Virus record (IMG/VR): IMGVR_UViG_3300027833_000261
Location: 1-20,555 of that record
DNA: 20,555 bases
From: a virus
Direction: 5' to 3' (one strand)
Positions 1-7,664 of the stretch are shown in pieces. The translations under genes were made by a program, and so were the position numbers. Under the pieces are notes generated by a model. The model did not search any database and was not told the DNA's origin. It saw only the letters and a program-made list of their open reading frames with translations. The stretch's first letter is position 1. Each line of letters starts with the position of its first letter.

Positions 1-2302
1 GGTGTATTACTAGGTTGTCTGCGCCTGTGTAATAGCTACTAGGCGTACTAGTACCAATACCCATGTTGCCTGATGATCCTTCAACAAATAACGCATGGGT
101 GTTGCCATCTGACTCGACGCGGAAGTCAGAGTCTATTCCGGGATTGTTGATAACAACCTCTGTGGCGCTAGCCTCCATTCTTACTCTGTCGGTTCCTCCA
201 ACTAGCGTGTGTAGCTCCCAATAGCCTTGTTCAGAACCGCCAGTAACTGTTTGAGGGTAAGCAACTTGATGGACATAATCTGTTTTATTTCCACCATCAT
301 CTTCACCAGAAAAAACAATTTTTCCAATAGTGTCAAAGTTAGCGGGGCTTGCAGAGTTTCTAAATAAGTCTAGGACTGGCCCAACAGCAGCATCAGCGTC
401 CGTGCTTGCGAGAGTAAGTTGTGTCGTGTTATCAGCAGTTGTGAAGGTGGCATTAGTGCCTGTCAGTGCACCAGTAACTGCCAAAGTACTTGGCGTAGTC
501 AAAGCACCAGACAATTTAGCCGATGTGACAGTTCCATCATCTGGAGTCCCTACACCGAAAACCACCGTTCTAGCAACCATGACTTCGATGGCCGAGCCAC
601 TTGGGGGCGGGGTCGAGAAGCTCAGGGTTGATCCAGAAACGGAGAAGTTTGCCTTCGATTGATACACTCCAGAAATAAACACTGAGCATTGATTTTCGTT
701 TGTCGGGGCGGCACTTAGCGTATAAGCAGTTGTTGAACCATTGCCTGTAAAGTTGTTAAGTAAGAAGTCCGTACTTTCCTGAACGGGTGCAACGGTTGCC
801 GCTGTAATTTCAATCAAACTACCAGCGTCTGGAGCCTCTGTGAAAGTTAGCACCTGCCCCGACATCGCATAAGCAGCCTTCACTTGGTACACGCCATCTA
901 TGTATGCAAGAGTGTTCGACAGGTCAGGTGAGGTAGTAAGCGTGTAGGCAACAGTAGAACCATCACCAGTAAACGAGTTGACTCTCAAATCCGCTGCACC
1001 ACCACCGATCTCACCCCAAGTTGTTGAGTAGCCTTCAAACTTATCTTCGGTGGTGTTGTAACGGAACATTCCGGCAACACCTGTCGGACGCTGGGCAGTC
1101 GTTCCTGCCGACATGGTTACTGCTGTTGTCTCGTCAACTATCAGCGGCCCAGTCATAGTGCCACCAGCTTTAGGTAAAGCCGCATTAGCTGTTGTGGTTG
1201 TACTGGTTAGTACAGCATCACGGGTAGCAATGTCAACGCCGTCAACTGTAGAGTTTGTAGTGATGGCTCCGGTGAAAGCTGCTCCTGATAGGGCTGCTTT
1301 GGTGGCTATAGAATTCGTAACGGTGGTTGAGAAATTAACGTCATCGCCCAACGCTGCCGCCAGTTCATTTAGAGTATTAAGGGCCGCTGGCGAACTATCA
1401 ACAAGATTTGAAACAGCGGTATCCGTGTAGCCTGTAAAGTAGCTTCCTTCTTGCCCATCGAGCAAGTCAGCGTCTAGACCTGTGCCTGCGCCGTCCACTG
1501 TTTTAATTGCAGTCAGTAGCTGTGCTGGAGTTTGATCTGCTGTGGCCGATGCTTCAATGCCGCTCAGTTTGGTAAATTGTGCATCTGTGAAAGCATTGGT
1601 TTCTGCCTGGTAAGCCGACTTAATTTGTGCGCCTGTTTGATCTGCTGTGGCATTAGCTTCTATGCCATCTAGCTTGGCTCCGTCGGTAGCTACGTCCCGA
1701 CCGTCAAAAGTAGAGTTAGTGGTTATGGCTCCCGACATCGCACCCCCAGATTTAGGTAGCGATACTGAAACCGAGTTGGCGGCATCCGCTGCACTGACAG
1801 CGGCAGCATCTTTAGCAACCACCGCAGCGGCTCTGGCAGTCTCTGCATCAGCAGCTTTGGAAGCCGCTGTGACTTTGCTGGCTTCGGAGGCAGTCGCTGA
1901 GTTTGCACTAGCAGTCGCTGAGTTTCCGCTCGTAACTTTTGAGGCTTCAGAAGCTGTGGCGGAGGTAGCCGAAGCTGTCGCAGAGTTGGCCGAAGCAGTC
2001 GCGCTCGATGCGCTATTGGTCTCTGCGGTTTCGCTATTTGTCTCAGCGGTTTCTGCATTTGTCTCAGCAGTTTCCGCAGCAGTTTTAGCGGCCAAAGCCG
2101 CCTGCCGCGAAACCTCACTAGCTGCTGCCGAGGCCGCATTAGTGCTGACATTTGCAGACGCAGATGCGGCACTTGAAGCTGCTGAAGTGGCACTAGCTGC
2201 TGCTGCGGTTTCGCTGGCTGCGGCTGCGGCTGTAGAACTTTCTAACGCAGTTGTATTTTCAGCACTGATGCCAGTGCCGCCAAAGAACGAAGATTTAGCC
2301 AT
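1..2302 (-). CDS. Long tail fibre protein, 3' end outside the window
   Basis: This frame starts at ATG 2302 and stays open to the left edge, giving at least 767 codons without a stop. The N-terminus (MAKSSFFGGTGIS) is a common opening of fibre proteins in marine podoviruses, probably the part that attaches to the tail. Residues about 15-177 are almost all Ala, Ser and Thr. Next come fibre-shaft motifs: PKSGGAMSG near 183, two GIEA.ATADQT repeats at 211 and 246, a DADLLDG segment, a LNELAAALGDD segment and PKAGGTMTG. Two 74-residue repeats start at about 444 and 518. The last visible part (GNMGIGTSTP, then GADNLVI) is typical of the shaft just before a C-terminal chaperone or receptor-binding tip, which would lie off the window. 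Role: probably host recognition. It starts 20 nt after the adaptor gene, with only a weak GAG-type ribosome site. Fibre identity is well supported; receptor and tip type are unknown. Confidence 0.88.
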   Translation of the reverse strand, partial: MAKSSFFGGTGISAENTTALESSTAAAAASETAAAASATSAASSAASASANVSTNAASAAASEVSRQAALAAKTAAETAETNAETAETNSETAETNSASSATASANSATASATSATASEASKVTSGNSATASANSATASEASKVTAASKAADAETARAAAVVAKDAAAVSAADAANSVSVSLPKSGGAMSGAITTNSTFDGRDVATDGAKLDGIEANATADQTGAQIKSAYQAETNAFTDAQFTKLSGIEASATADQTPAQLLTAIKTVDGAGTGLDADLLDGQEGSYFTGYTDTAVSNLVDSSPAALNTLNELAAALGDDVNFSTTVTNSIATKAALSGAAFTGAITTNSTVDGVDIATRDAVLTSTTTTANAALPKAGGTMTGPLIVDETTAVTMSAGTTAQRPTGVAGMFRYNTTEDKFEGYSTTWGEIGGGAADLRVNSFTGDGSTVAYTLTTSPDLSNTLAYIDGVYQVKAAYAMSGQVLTFTEAPDAGSLIEITAATVAPVQESTDFLLNNFTGNGSTTAYTLSAAPTNENQCSVFISGVYQSKANFSVSGSTLSFSTPPPSGSAIEVMVARTVVFGVGTPDDGTVTSAKLSGALTTPSTLAVTGALTGTNATFTTADNTTQLTLASTDADAAVGPVLDLFRNSASPANFDTIGKIVFSGEDDGGNKTDYVHQVAYPQTVTGGSEQGYWELHTLVGGTDRVRMEASATEVVINNPGIDSDFRVESDGNTHALFVEGSSGNMGIGTSTPSSYYTGADNLVIH
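569..973 (-). repeat. Two tandem 74-residue repeats in the tail fibre
   Basis: Two consecutive units share the pattern FTG[DN]GST.AYTL, then [IF].GVYQ.KA, then SG..L.F and [LA]IE[IV]. Unit 1 begins at 973 and unit 2 at 751, a spacing of 222 nt (74 aa). The DNA has diverged more than the protein, so the duplication is old. Such beta-rich repeats occur in many phage fibres and probably form stacked shaft or sugar-binding domains; that role is inference. Confidence 0.8.
1505..1672 (-). repeat. Tandem GIEA.ATADQT fibre repeat, 35-residue period
   Basis: The motif LDGIEANATADQT starts at 1672 and LSGIEASATADQT at 1567, exactly 105 nt apart. The second unit is partial. This repeat is familiar in phage fibre shafts and supports the call for the surrounding gene. 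Confidence 0.75.
1772..2260 (-). repeat. Ala/Ser/Thr-rich low-complexity segment of the tail fibre
   Basis: About 163 codons are dominated by Ala (GCN), Ser and Thr, with Glu at near-regular intervals and short repeated phrases such as AETNAETAE and SATASA. It probably forms a trimeric helical coiled-coil shaft near the attachment end. The GC-biased, periodic codons open long spurious reading frames on both strands here. Confidence 0.8.
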
Positions 2303-2322
2303 GTTTGGAGACTCTTTTTTAT

Positions 2323-2922
2323 TTAAGTGTACGCTGGACGGATTTGTTGCAGAGTGCCTGATTGCTCTTGCTCAAAAGCTTGTGTTTGTATCTCTGAGCC
2401 GAACGCTGCGTACTTAGATTCCCATATGTCTGAACGCTCATCTAAATAATAATCAGACGCATAGGTCAGGGCGGCATAAGTTAAAAGGTCAGGGGCAATT
2501 TGGCTGAGTATGTTTTCATCACTGTCGGCCACTAGGTCTGTGAAGAGCGCGTAGTAGTTAAGCACCAAGTCACCGCCAGTAGGCTTCGGGTGTAGCAAAA
2601 AGCTACTGCCTTCTCTTGAGAAGAACAGTGGGTTACCTGTCTCGCCAGTAGCAATGTTCTGTTGCATTTCGCGCATCGGCAACTTAGTCAACGCTCGATT
2701 TAAATAGTAGATATCGATGGCTTCTAGGAAGTTGGTTGGCAAAGTTACTTTAGATGTAGCAGAAGTAAAACTGTAAGTGTGCTGGGCTTCCATCGATGGG
2801 ATTCTCAGGCTTCTTTGTATCCTGGCAATACCCTGATCGATAAAAGTGTTAGCAAGGGCATCAGTGATATCTGATCGATTAAGCAATGCTTTGAAGTGTG
2901 TACGGATTTGACCGTAGTTCAT
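2323..2922 (-). CDS. Head-tail adaptor (connector) protein
   Basis: 199 aa. Order and composition fit the phage adaptor family (T7 gp11 / P22 gp4 / SU10 adaptor type), which forms a ring under the portal and joins the short tail to the filled head. Visible family-like features are the helical N-terminus (MNYGQIRTHFKALLNRSD), the helix FIDQGIARIQRSLRIPSME, the central LPTNFLEAIDIYY segment, and a C-terminal helical part with LLTYAALTYASDYYLDE and a WESKYAAF stretch. ATG at 2922 follows an AGGTG ribosome site at about 7 nt, and the upstream gene stops 2 nt before. Position after the capsid gene and before the fibre supports the role. Assignment is from remembered family features, not a search. 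Confidence 0.75.
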   Translation of the reverse strand: MNYGQIRTHFKALLNRSDITDALANTFIDQGIARIQRSLRIPSMEAQHTYSFTSATSKVTLPTNFLEAIDIYYLNRALTKLPMREMQQNIATGETGNPLFFSREGSSFLLHPKPTGGDLVLNYYALFTDLVADSDENILSQIAPDLLTYAALTYASDYYLDERSDIWESKYAAFGSEIQTQAFEQEQSGTLQQIRPAYT

Positions 2923-2924
2923 TT

Positions 2925-3239
2925 TTACACCTGCTTTTTAGTCGTTATGAATGCTTCTAAATCCTGTTGCTTTAGTCGCATCAAGATCGCTTTTGGGTCT
3001 TCTTTCATCATGTCAAAACCTTCACGAAGCCACTGCTCATAGACTGAGACAGGCACTTCAGCAACACTCATAAATTCACCTTCTTTTTGATTCAGTGAGT
3101 TTTCACGCTGTCTGCGTAGAGTGTCCAAGAATGACGGGGCAATATACTGGGTCTGTTCAATGACATTTTCATCGCCTTTGTGTTCAAACATAAAGCGGTT
3201 TTGAATATCATGGTAAATGTAATTATCTTTTTTTATCAC
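2925..3239 (-). CDS. Conserved phage protein of unknown function next to the capsid gene
   Basis: 104 aa, hydrophilic, no signal peptide or membrane segment. The centre has FLDTLRRQRENSLNQKEGEF, then EVPVSVYEQWLREGFDMMKE and a C-terminal helix ending DLEAFITTKK. I believe proteins with this WLREGFD pattern sit beside capsid genes in other podoviruses, but I know no function. It may be a head-completion or small virion protein; this is inference from position. The start is GTG at 3239, with AAGGAG 9 nt upstream; the nearest ATG is out of frame. It ends 2 nt before the adaptor gene. Confidence 0.72.
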   Translation of the reverse strand: MIKKDNYIYHDIQNRFMFEHKGDENVIEQTQYIAPSFLDTLRRQRENSLNQKEGEFMSVAEVPVSVYEQWLREGFDMMKEDPKAILMRLKQQDLEAFITTKKQV

Positions 3240-3350
3240 GTTTGATGTCTCCTTAAAAAACTAAAAGAGGGAGCGGAGTATCTGGCAGGAAAAGGAGAGC
3301 AAAACCCCTACCGTCAACCCCGCCCCCAACTATTTAACTAGGACTTAAAA
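3240..3350 (-). other. Intergenic spacer after the capsid gene, G-rich on the minus strand
   Basis: A 111-nt gap, unusually long for this window. On the minus strand it holds GGGGGCGGGG, then TTGACGGTAGGGG, then a pyrimidine-rich stretch, ending in AAGGAG, the ribosome site of the next gene. TTGACG resembles a -35 box, but no matching -10 box lies at 16-18 nt. A CTCC some 20 nt upstream of AAGGAG could pair weakly with it. I see no convincing intrinsic terminator. Confidence 0.4.
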
Positions 3351-4235
3351 TCAAGAAAGTCCTGTGATCATTCCGCTATCAGCGAAGCTTGTATGCTTAA
3401 CTGAAAGTTCCCCGATGACCATGTGCTTGTCGCTATCGCCATTTTTGGATAACAGTGTGCGAGAGAAAGGACGCAACACACATTGCTTAAACATTGTCGG
3501 ATCAATCAGGTACGCATTGGTCGCAAGATTTTCACGATTAAGCACAACCTTGAAAGTTCCGAACGCGGTCACAAGTACCGATATGGTATTGACAAGTGTC
3601 TGGCTTGCGCCGATGTCCCGCTCACGGCCAGTCGCTGATGCAAAGCCGCCAATGATTAGACTATCAGCAGGCTTGATCATTAGAACTGTAGGATCAGAAC
3701 CGTTGGTGTAGCAAGTCTGGGCAAGTGTAAGCAACTTGGCTTCTGTCAGAGGATCGGTACTGTTTGATCCCGCATCTAAAGTTGTAGAAATTTGCTGATC
3801 GATTGAAGCCATCTTACGGGCAGTAGAAGCGTTAGTATTTACCGCTGCCTGAGAGACACCGACCATCGACTTTTCTACGTCTTTCTTGAGACTTTTTAAA
3901 ACTTTTGCCAAATTATAGGCTGTCTCTTTCGCTCGCCCGTGGGTAGCCACTACGTCAGAAGTTGCAGATACTTGGAAAGACTCGCCAATGATCTGAGTGA
4001 CGTTTGAACGAGAAGTGGGTTGACCAACTGCGGTCATTGAGGCATCAGCCCCTTCAACTAGTGCGGTAGCAGCAGAAGCGCGTAGGGAATCTTCTAGCCA
4101 GTCGAAATTACGAGCAGATACTTTCTCGCTTTTGATCATGGTTTGGAAAGGCGTGGCACTTGGAGAAATGTTTGCAATACTATTTGAAACATCCTCTTTT
4201 TTTCCAACCATTGCATATGTGGTTAAGGTAGTCAT
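3351..4235 (-). CDS. Major capsid protein, SU10/DUF5309 type
   Basis: 294 aa, close to the usual ~300 aa of this HK97-fold family. Family-like landmarks are TTYAMVGKKEDVSNSIANIS at the N-terminus, SATPFQTMI, a VEGADAS loop, RSNVTQI, VSATSDVVATHGRAKETAY, STARKMAS, and GDSDKHMVIGELSVKHTSF near the C-terminus. It forms the icosahedral shell and needs the scaffold encoded just upstream. There is no capsid protease nearby and no obvious N-terminal delta domain. ATG at 4235 follows AGGA at 8 nt. It lies 46 nt after the scaffold gene, the normal scaffold-capsid order. Confidence 0.9.
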   Translation of the reverse strand: MTTLTTYAMVGKKEDVSNSIANISPSATPFQTMIKSEKVSARNFDWLEDSLRASAATALVEGADASMTAVGQPTSRSNVTQIIGESFQVSATSDVVATHGRAKETAYNLAKVLKSLKKDVEKSMVGVSQAAVNTNASTARKMASIDQQISTTLDAGSNSTDPLTEAKLLTLAQTCYTNGSDPTVLMIKPADSLIIGGFASATGRERDIGASQTLVNTISVLVTAFGTFKVVLNRENLATNAYLIDPTMFKQCVLRPFSRTLLSKNGDSDKHMVIGELSVKHTSFADSGMITGLS

Positions 4236-4281
4236 TATTTATATCCTGTTAAAAGTGAAAAGATTTAAAAATTAAAAAGGG

Positions 4282-5322
4282 TTATTCAACATCCCAATTA
4301 GCCATTAGCATTTCTGCAATGTCATCTAAATCATTACCTCCACTTGGGCTTTTCCGTAGTTTTTCTTGCGCCGCCTTCTGCTTGCTGATGCGTTGATCAG
4401 TTTTATTGGGCGGTGCTTTCTTACTGCGTAGAACCTTTGCGGGTGCTTTAGCTTTCTTAGATTTGGCTACCTGCTTCGACTTATCAAACATCATTGCTTT
4501 ATGTAGCAACATGATCACGTTAGGATCGGTGTATTGATTGACACTCTCTGCGGGTAAACCACTTGTAATAGCATGTTGTCGAATGTCGTTGTATAACTCA
4601 GTACTCCATTCGGGCAACTCTTTCTGAAGAACCTCAATACAGTTCTTGGCGCTTTCACGCTGCTGTTCTGCTTGTTTGTTTTGGAGTTCTCCGTAAAAAC
4701 TATTAGCCTCTTCTGTGAGGAATTTAAGATCGCCTTCTGCTAGTTTCGCTTCAGCGCGTAGTGCCGCAAAGTCATCGGGGTTCATTTGCCGTGAGGCAAC
4801 TAACATATCGACTTCTGAGTAAGGCTTAAAACGCTCCTGTGCGCGAGACAACATAACTTGTAATGAGGCATCTGCACGTTGCATTGCTTCATTGGCTTCT
4901 TTCTTTTGGTTTGCTGTTTCTTGAGACTTTCTTGTGAGTGATGCTTCTTGACCGTAGAGCCGCTTGAGGTCTTTCAAAGATGCCTGCTTAGTTTCACCGT
5001 CAACTAAAAGTTCAACAAGAGTATCGTCAGACAGACTAACTTCTTCTGTCTCTTCTTCTGCTTCTTCTTTAGTTTCCGAGTCTTCTTCTTGAGGGTCTTC
5101 TTCAGTCTCAGATTCGTCTTCTTCGGTTTCTTCATCTAACTCAGTTTCATCAGATTCATCTACGTCATCAGTCTCTTGTTCACTTGTAGATTCATCTGTT
5201 GCCTCTAACTCACTTTTCTCAGATAGCTGATCTTCATCAGCGTCTTCCCAGCTTGCTAAAATGGCTTCTGCGGTATCATCCACACTTCCTGAAAATTCGC
5301 TTTGCACGTTATCTATAGACAT
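4282..5322 (-). CDS. Capsid scaffolding protein
   Basis: 346 aa from ATG 5322. An in-frame start at 5358 exists, but 5322 has a strong AGAGGAG site at 7 nt and avoids overlapping the previous gene. The N-terminal third is extremely acidic, with long Glu/Asp runs over about residues 15-100. Then comes a charged helical region with coiled-coil character (about 110-230) and a Lys-rich tail (about 285-330), typical of scaffolds whose basic C-terminus touches the shell. Position between portal and capsid genes supports the role: directing procapsid assembly and leaving before packaging. Oddity: a 12-residue motif, DD.AE..[LM]A.W[DE]-like, appears at residues 15-26 and again at 333-344, the last residues but two. 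Confidence 0.85.
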   Translation of the reverse strand: MSIDNVQSEFSGSVDDTAEAILASWEDADEDQLSEKSELEATDESTSEQETDDVDESDETELDEETEEDESETEEDPQEEDSETKEEAEEETEEVSLSDDTLVELLVDGETKQASLKDLKRLYGQEASLTRKSQETANQKKEANEAMQRADASLQVMLSRAQERFKPYSEVDMLVASRQMNPDDFAALRAEAKLAEGDLKFLTEEANSFYGELQNKQAEQQRESAKNCIEVLQKELPEWSTELYNDIRQHAITSGLPAESVNQYTDPNVIMLLHKAMMFDKSKQVAKSKKAKAPAKVLRSKKAPPNKTDQRISKQKAAQEKLRKSPSGGNDLDDIAEMLMANWDVE

Positions 5323-5326
5323 AGTG

Positions 5327-5587
5327 CTACTCCTCTTCTTGATTAGTTTCTTTTGCATTTATTTGGTCGCGTACTTCGACTTGCTGTCTTAAAGTACTGA
5401 CCACATCGGTTAAAGCGCGGTAGTGGTTGTATGCCTCTTCACGCTTTACGTTTTGATCTGGAGCCGAACTTAGAAACGCCTGGACAGACACATCTACTAG
5501 AGCATTTATCGTCCTAGTAAAAGCGTCTGTATTAAGTAGTATCTCTGCGTCCGAACCTTGCTGTAGTAAAGCTTCTTCTTTATCCAT
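5327..5587 (-). CDS. Small hydrophilic phage protein of unknown function
   Basis: 86 aa, acidic and predicted helical, without membrane segment or recognisable domain. It begins MDKEEALLQQGSDAEILLNT and ends in a charged tail with NQEEE. ATG at 5587 has an excellent AAGGAGA site at 6 nt, so it is very likely translated. It lies between portal and scaffold and ends 4 nt before the scaffold start, suggesting a part in head assembly. I do not recognise a family. Confidence 0.75.
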   Translation of the reverse strand: MDKEEALLQQGSDAEILLNTDAFTRTINALVDVSVQAFLSSAPDQNVKREEAYNHYRALTDVVSTLRQQVEVRDQINAKETNQEEE

Positions 5588-5620
5588 TGCTGCTCTCCTT
5601 TTAAGAACATTTGGTTTGTA

Positions 5621-5635
5621 AACGGATTATCCGTT
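5621..5635. repeat. 15-nt perfect palindrome over the portal stop codon
   Basis: AACGGATTATCCGTT has 7-nt arms around a single central base. It spans the portal stop codon and the start of the 39-nt gap before the 86-aa gene. No T-run follows on the minus strand, so it is not a standard terminator. It could be a small RNA hairpin, a protein-binding site, or chance. Confidence 0.35.
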
Positions 5636-7660
5636 AGGTGATGCGATAGCCGTGATCTCATCTGCTTGTTGTGCAAGTAGAAGTTCTGCGGTATCTATGA
5701 CTTTCTTGTGATTCAGTTGTGCTTCACTAAGATCAACTTTGTCACTCTGTATAGCAAAGGTGTTCTCTGCTTTCAGACGCTCTAGTTCCAGCTTCATCTG
5801 CATGTTCTGGATATCCATCTTTGCCTTCATCTCGCCAAGTGCAGTTTGTCGCTCTTGCACCTCCAACTGTTTCTTCATTAGTTCTAACTGAAGTTCTTGT
5901 GCTGGATCAGGCTTTTCCTCTGGTAGCTGATCAGGGCTAGTTAAATACTCTGCAACATTCTTAATACCAGACAATTCCATGACCTTGGACATCAATTGAA
6001 ATTGGTTCTGAGGGCTGTACATCTTTGCGAGATTAGGGTCACCTTGGAAAACTTGGTGCATAGCCATATACTTTTGACTTTCCTTCTCTTGCTCACCATA
6101 GCCAAGAGAAAGTTCTACAGTCACATCTCGCTTGTCTGCCCAGTCATTAGGGTTAATCTCAATGTACTTACCGCTGATCTCAACTACCTTTTCTGCTTCT
6201 TCATTTTCTATGACTAACTGGTATATAAACTGATACAGAGGTTTGACGAACTGCGTTGCGAAGTTTCTGGCTATAATTTTCTGACGTTGCTGTGACATGG
6301 TAGCCAACTGCTCTACCATCGCCGCCGAGTTCTGCTTTGAGACAGCATCTTTGTTTAAACCTTGCGACAAAGAACTTACACCCGTGGTCTCTTCCATGTT
6401 GCTGGATAGCATATCTATAGTGGTGAAGACAAACGGGTTCAGTGGGGATTGAAGCATAGGGGTGATAGCGTCTGGGCGAGTTACATTTACCAAGCCACCA
6501 ACGCGGTTGTCTATCAGTTCTTTAGGGTTAGTGAGACCACCCTTCAAGACTTGATAGCGCGGGTTATTGGTAATCATTGCATGGTCTAAGATAGACCTTG
6601 TTAAGACTGTTCTGGCATTCTGAGTTGCCACCAGTTTGTCAGCAAAGTTATTGCCGTAAAAAGCGTGAGGGATCGGGAGCGGAACAAATGCAATGAATGG
6701 TTTTCTATTAACCTTCTCTTTTTCAAGAAGCACATTACCGGCTTTCATTATCTTATAGAGTTCTGCAACTCCCGACCCCTCAACGTCCAACTCCATGTAG
6801 ACTTCATGTACCATTACCGTCCTAACTTGATCTTGGTAACCTTGACTATTGAAGCCCCTGTCAGCATTGATAGAATCGTGACGCGCCAACACTTCTAAGT
6901 CGGTGTCTAAGTCAACGTCAGTGTGATCGCCTATCTTGTCTAACAGTTTTTCTTCGTACCCCATTGATCGCAAGTCGGACAGTGTCTTCTTAGTACGATG
7001 GGCGCAAAACAATACGCTATCTAGAGACTTAGCTTGCGATTCAATCAGGAACTCTTCTGGAGGTATATTTTCTATTACTACTTGGCTAGTATCACGGGTC
7101 ACAAGTATCTCACCGGATGTCAGCCCAAGATCATCTTCTTCTGTGTCACCTAGTTCAACATTGTCTTGAGCCAAGAGCATGTCAAGTTCGTCTTCAGTCA
7201 GGTTTTCAAAGAATTCAGATATAGTTTCTGACTGTTGCTGCCAGAACACTTTGGCAATGCCCACACGGGCTGTAAGGCCATCGTGAATTACTGAGGACAT
7301 TACAGAGTAAAGATCGTTCTGCCTGTGTGCCACAAAGTCTGTGTAAGCAGAGCATACGGTAGCCATCTCTACGTCATCTTCGTTCTCTGGCGCAAAGTGG
7401 ACTATCTTATTTCCCGCAGAGAAGGTCTCTAGTAACGCAGCCCGCATCGACTCCACTGCATTCCAGACATCCAAAGATACATATTTGGAATTACCATCGT
7501 GGGTTGGCTTTGGCATGTTGCCGCTGTAGTACTCCATGACATTTGCACGTTCACGGCTCAAGGCGCTGTCGTGGTAGCCAACTGAACGTCCTACACTTTC
7601 ATCGCACAATGCAACTATCTCTGCGTCAGAGAGTTTCTTGTAGTCCTTTTTCTTAGCCAT
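5627..7660 (-). CDS. Portal protein, P22-like
   Basis: 677 aa, the usual size for large podovirus portals. Twelve copies would form the DNA entry and exit ring at one vertex, where TerL docks during packaging. Visible features: an N-terminal helical region with MEYYSGNMPK and a DVWNAVESMRAALLETFSAG segment; a central wing/stem region with VIENIPPEEFLIES and KPFIAFVPLPIPHAFYGNNF; the segment MEETTGVSSLSQGLNKDA, typical of this family; and about 100 C-terminal residues of charged coiled coil (about 575-665), like the P22 helical barrel. It starts 4 nt after the TerL stop without a strong ribosome site, so translation may be coupled to TerL. Confidence 0.9.
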   Translation of the reverse strand: MAKKKDYKKLSDAEIVALCDESVGRSVGYHDSALSRERANVMEYYSGNMPKPTHDGNSKYVSLDVWNAVESMRAALLETFSAGNKIVHFAPENEDDVEMATVCSAYTDFVAHRQNDLYSVMSSVIHDGLTARVGIAKVFWQQQSETISEFFENLTEDELDMLLAQDNVELGDTEEDDLGLTSGEILVTRDTSQVVIENIPPEEFLIESQAKSLDSVLFCAHRTKKTLSDLRSMGYEEKLLDKIGDHTDVDLDTDLEVLARHDSINADRGFNSQGYQDQVRTVMVHEVYMELDVEGSGVAELYKIMKAGNVLLEKEKVNRKPFIAFVPLPIPHAFYGNNFADKLVATQNARTVLTRSILDHAMITNNPRYQVLKGGLTNPKELIDNRVGGLVNVTRPDAITPMLQSPLNPFVFTTIDMLSSNMEETTGVSSLSQGLNKDAVSKQNSAAMVEQLATMSQQRQKIIARNFATQFVKPLYQFIYQLVIENEEAEKVVEISGKYIEINPNDWADKRDVTVELSLGYGEQEKESQKYMAMHQVFQGDPNLAKMYSPQNQFQLMSKVMELSGIKNVAEYLTSPDQLPEEKPDPAQELQLELMKKQLEVQERQTALGEMKAKMDIQNMQMKLELERLKAENTFAIQSDKVDLSEAQLNHKKVIDTAELLLAQQADEITAIASPNG

Positions 7661-7664
7661 AAAT

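Noticed and set aside
330-1430. Two plus-strand ORFs of about 105-110 aa (330-662 and 1113-1430)
   Set aside because: Both are antisense to the open fibre frame, with repeat-driven composition and no ribosome sites.
1723-2193. 156-aa minus-strand ORF rich in Arg, Gln and Leu
   Set aside because: It lies wholly inside the fibre gene in another frame; its composition is what GCN repeats give when read out of frame.
1647-2417. 256-aa alanine-rich plus-strand ORF
   Set aside because: It is the antisense shadow of the Ala/Ser/Thr codons of the fibre gene and runs into the adaptor gene. No ribosome site supports it.
3240-3310. Terminator after the capsid gene
   Set aside because: I could only build a weak four- to six-pair stem with mismatches and no following T-run on the minus strand.
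5323-5358. Upstream start of the scaffold gene at 5358
   Set aside because: ATG 5322 has a strong AGAGGAG site at proper distance; the longer form would overlap the 86-aa gene by 32 nt.
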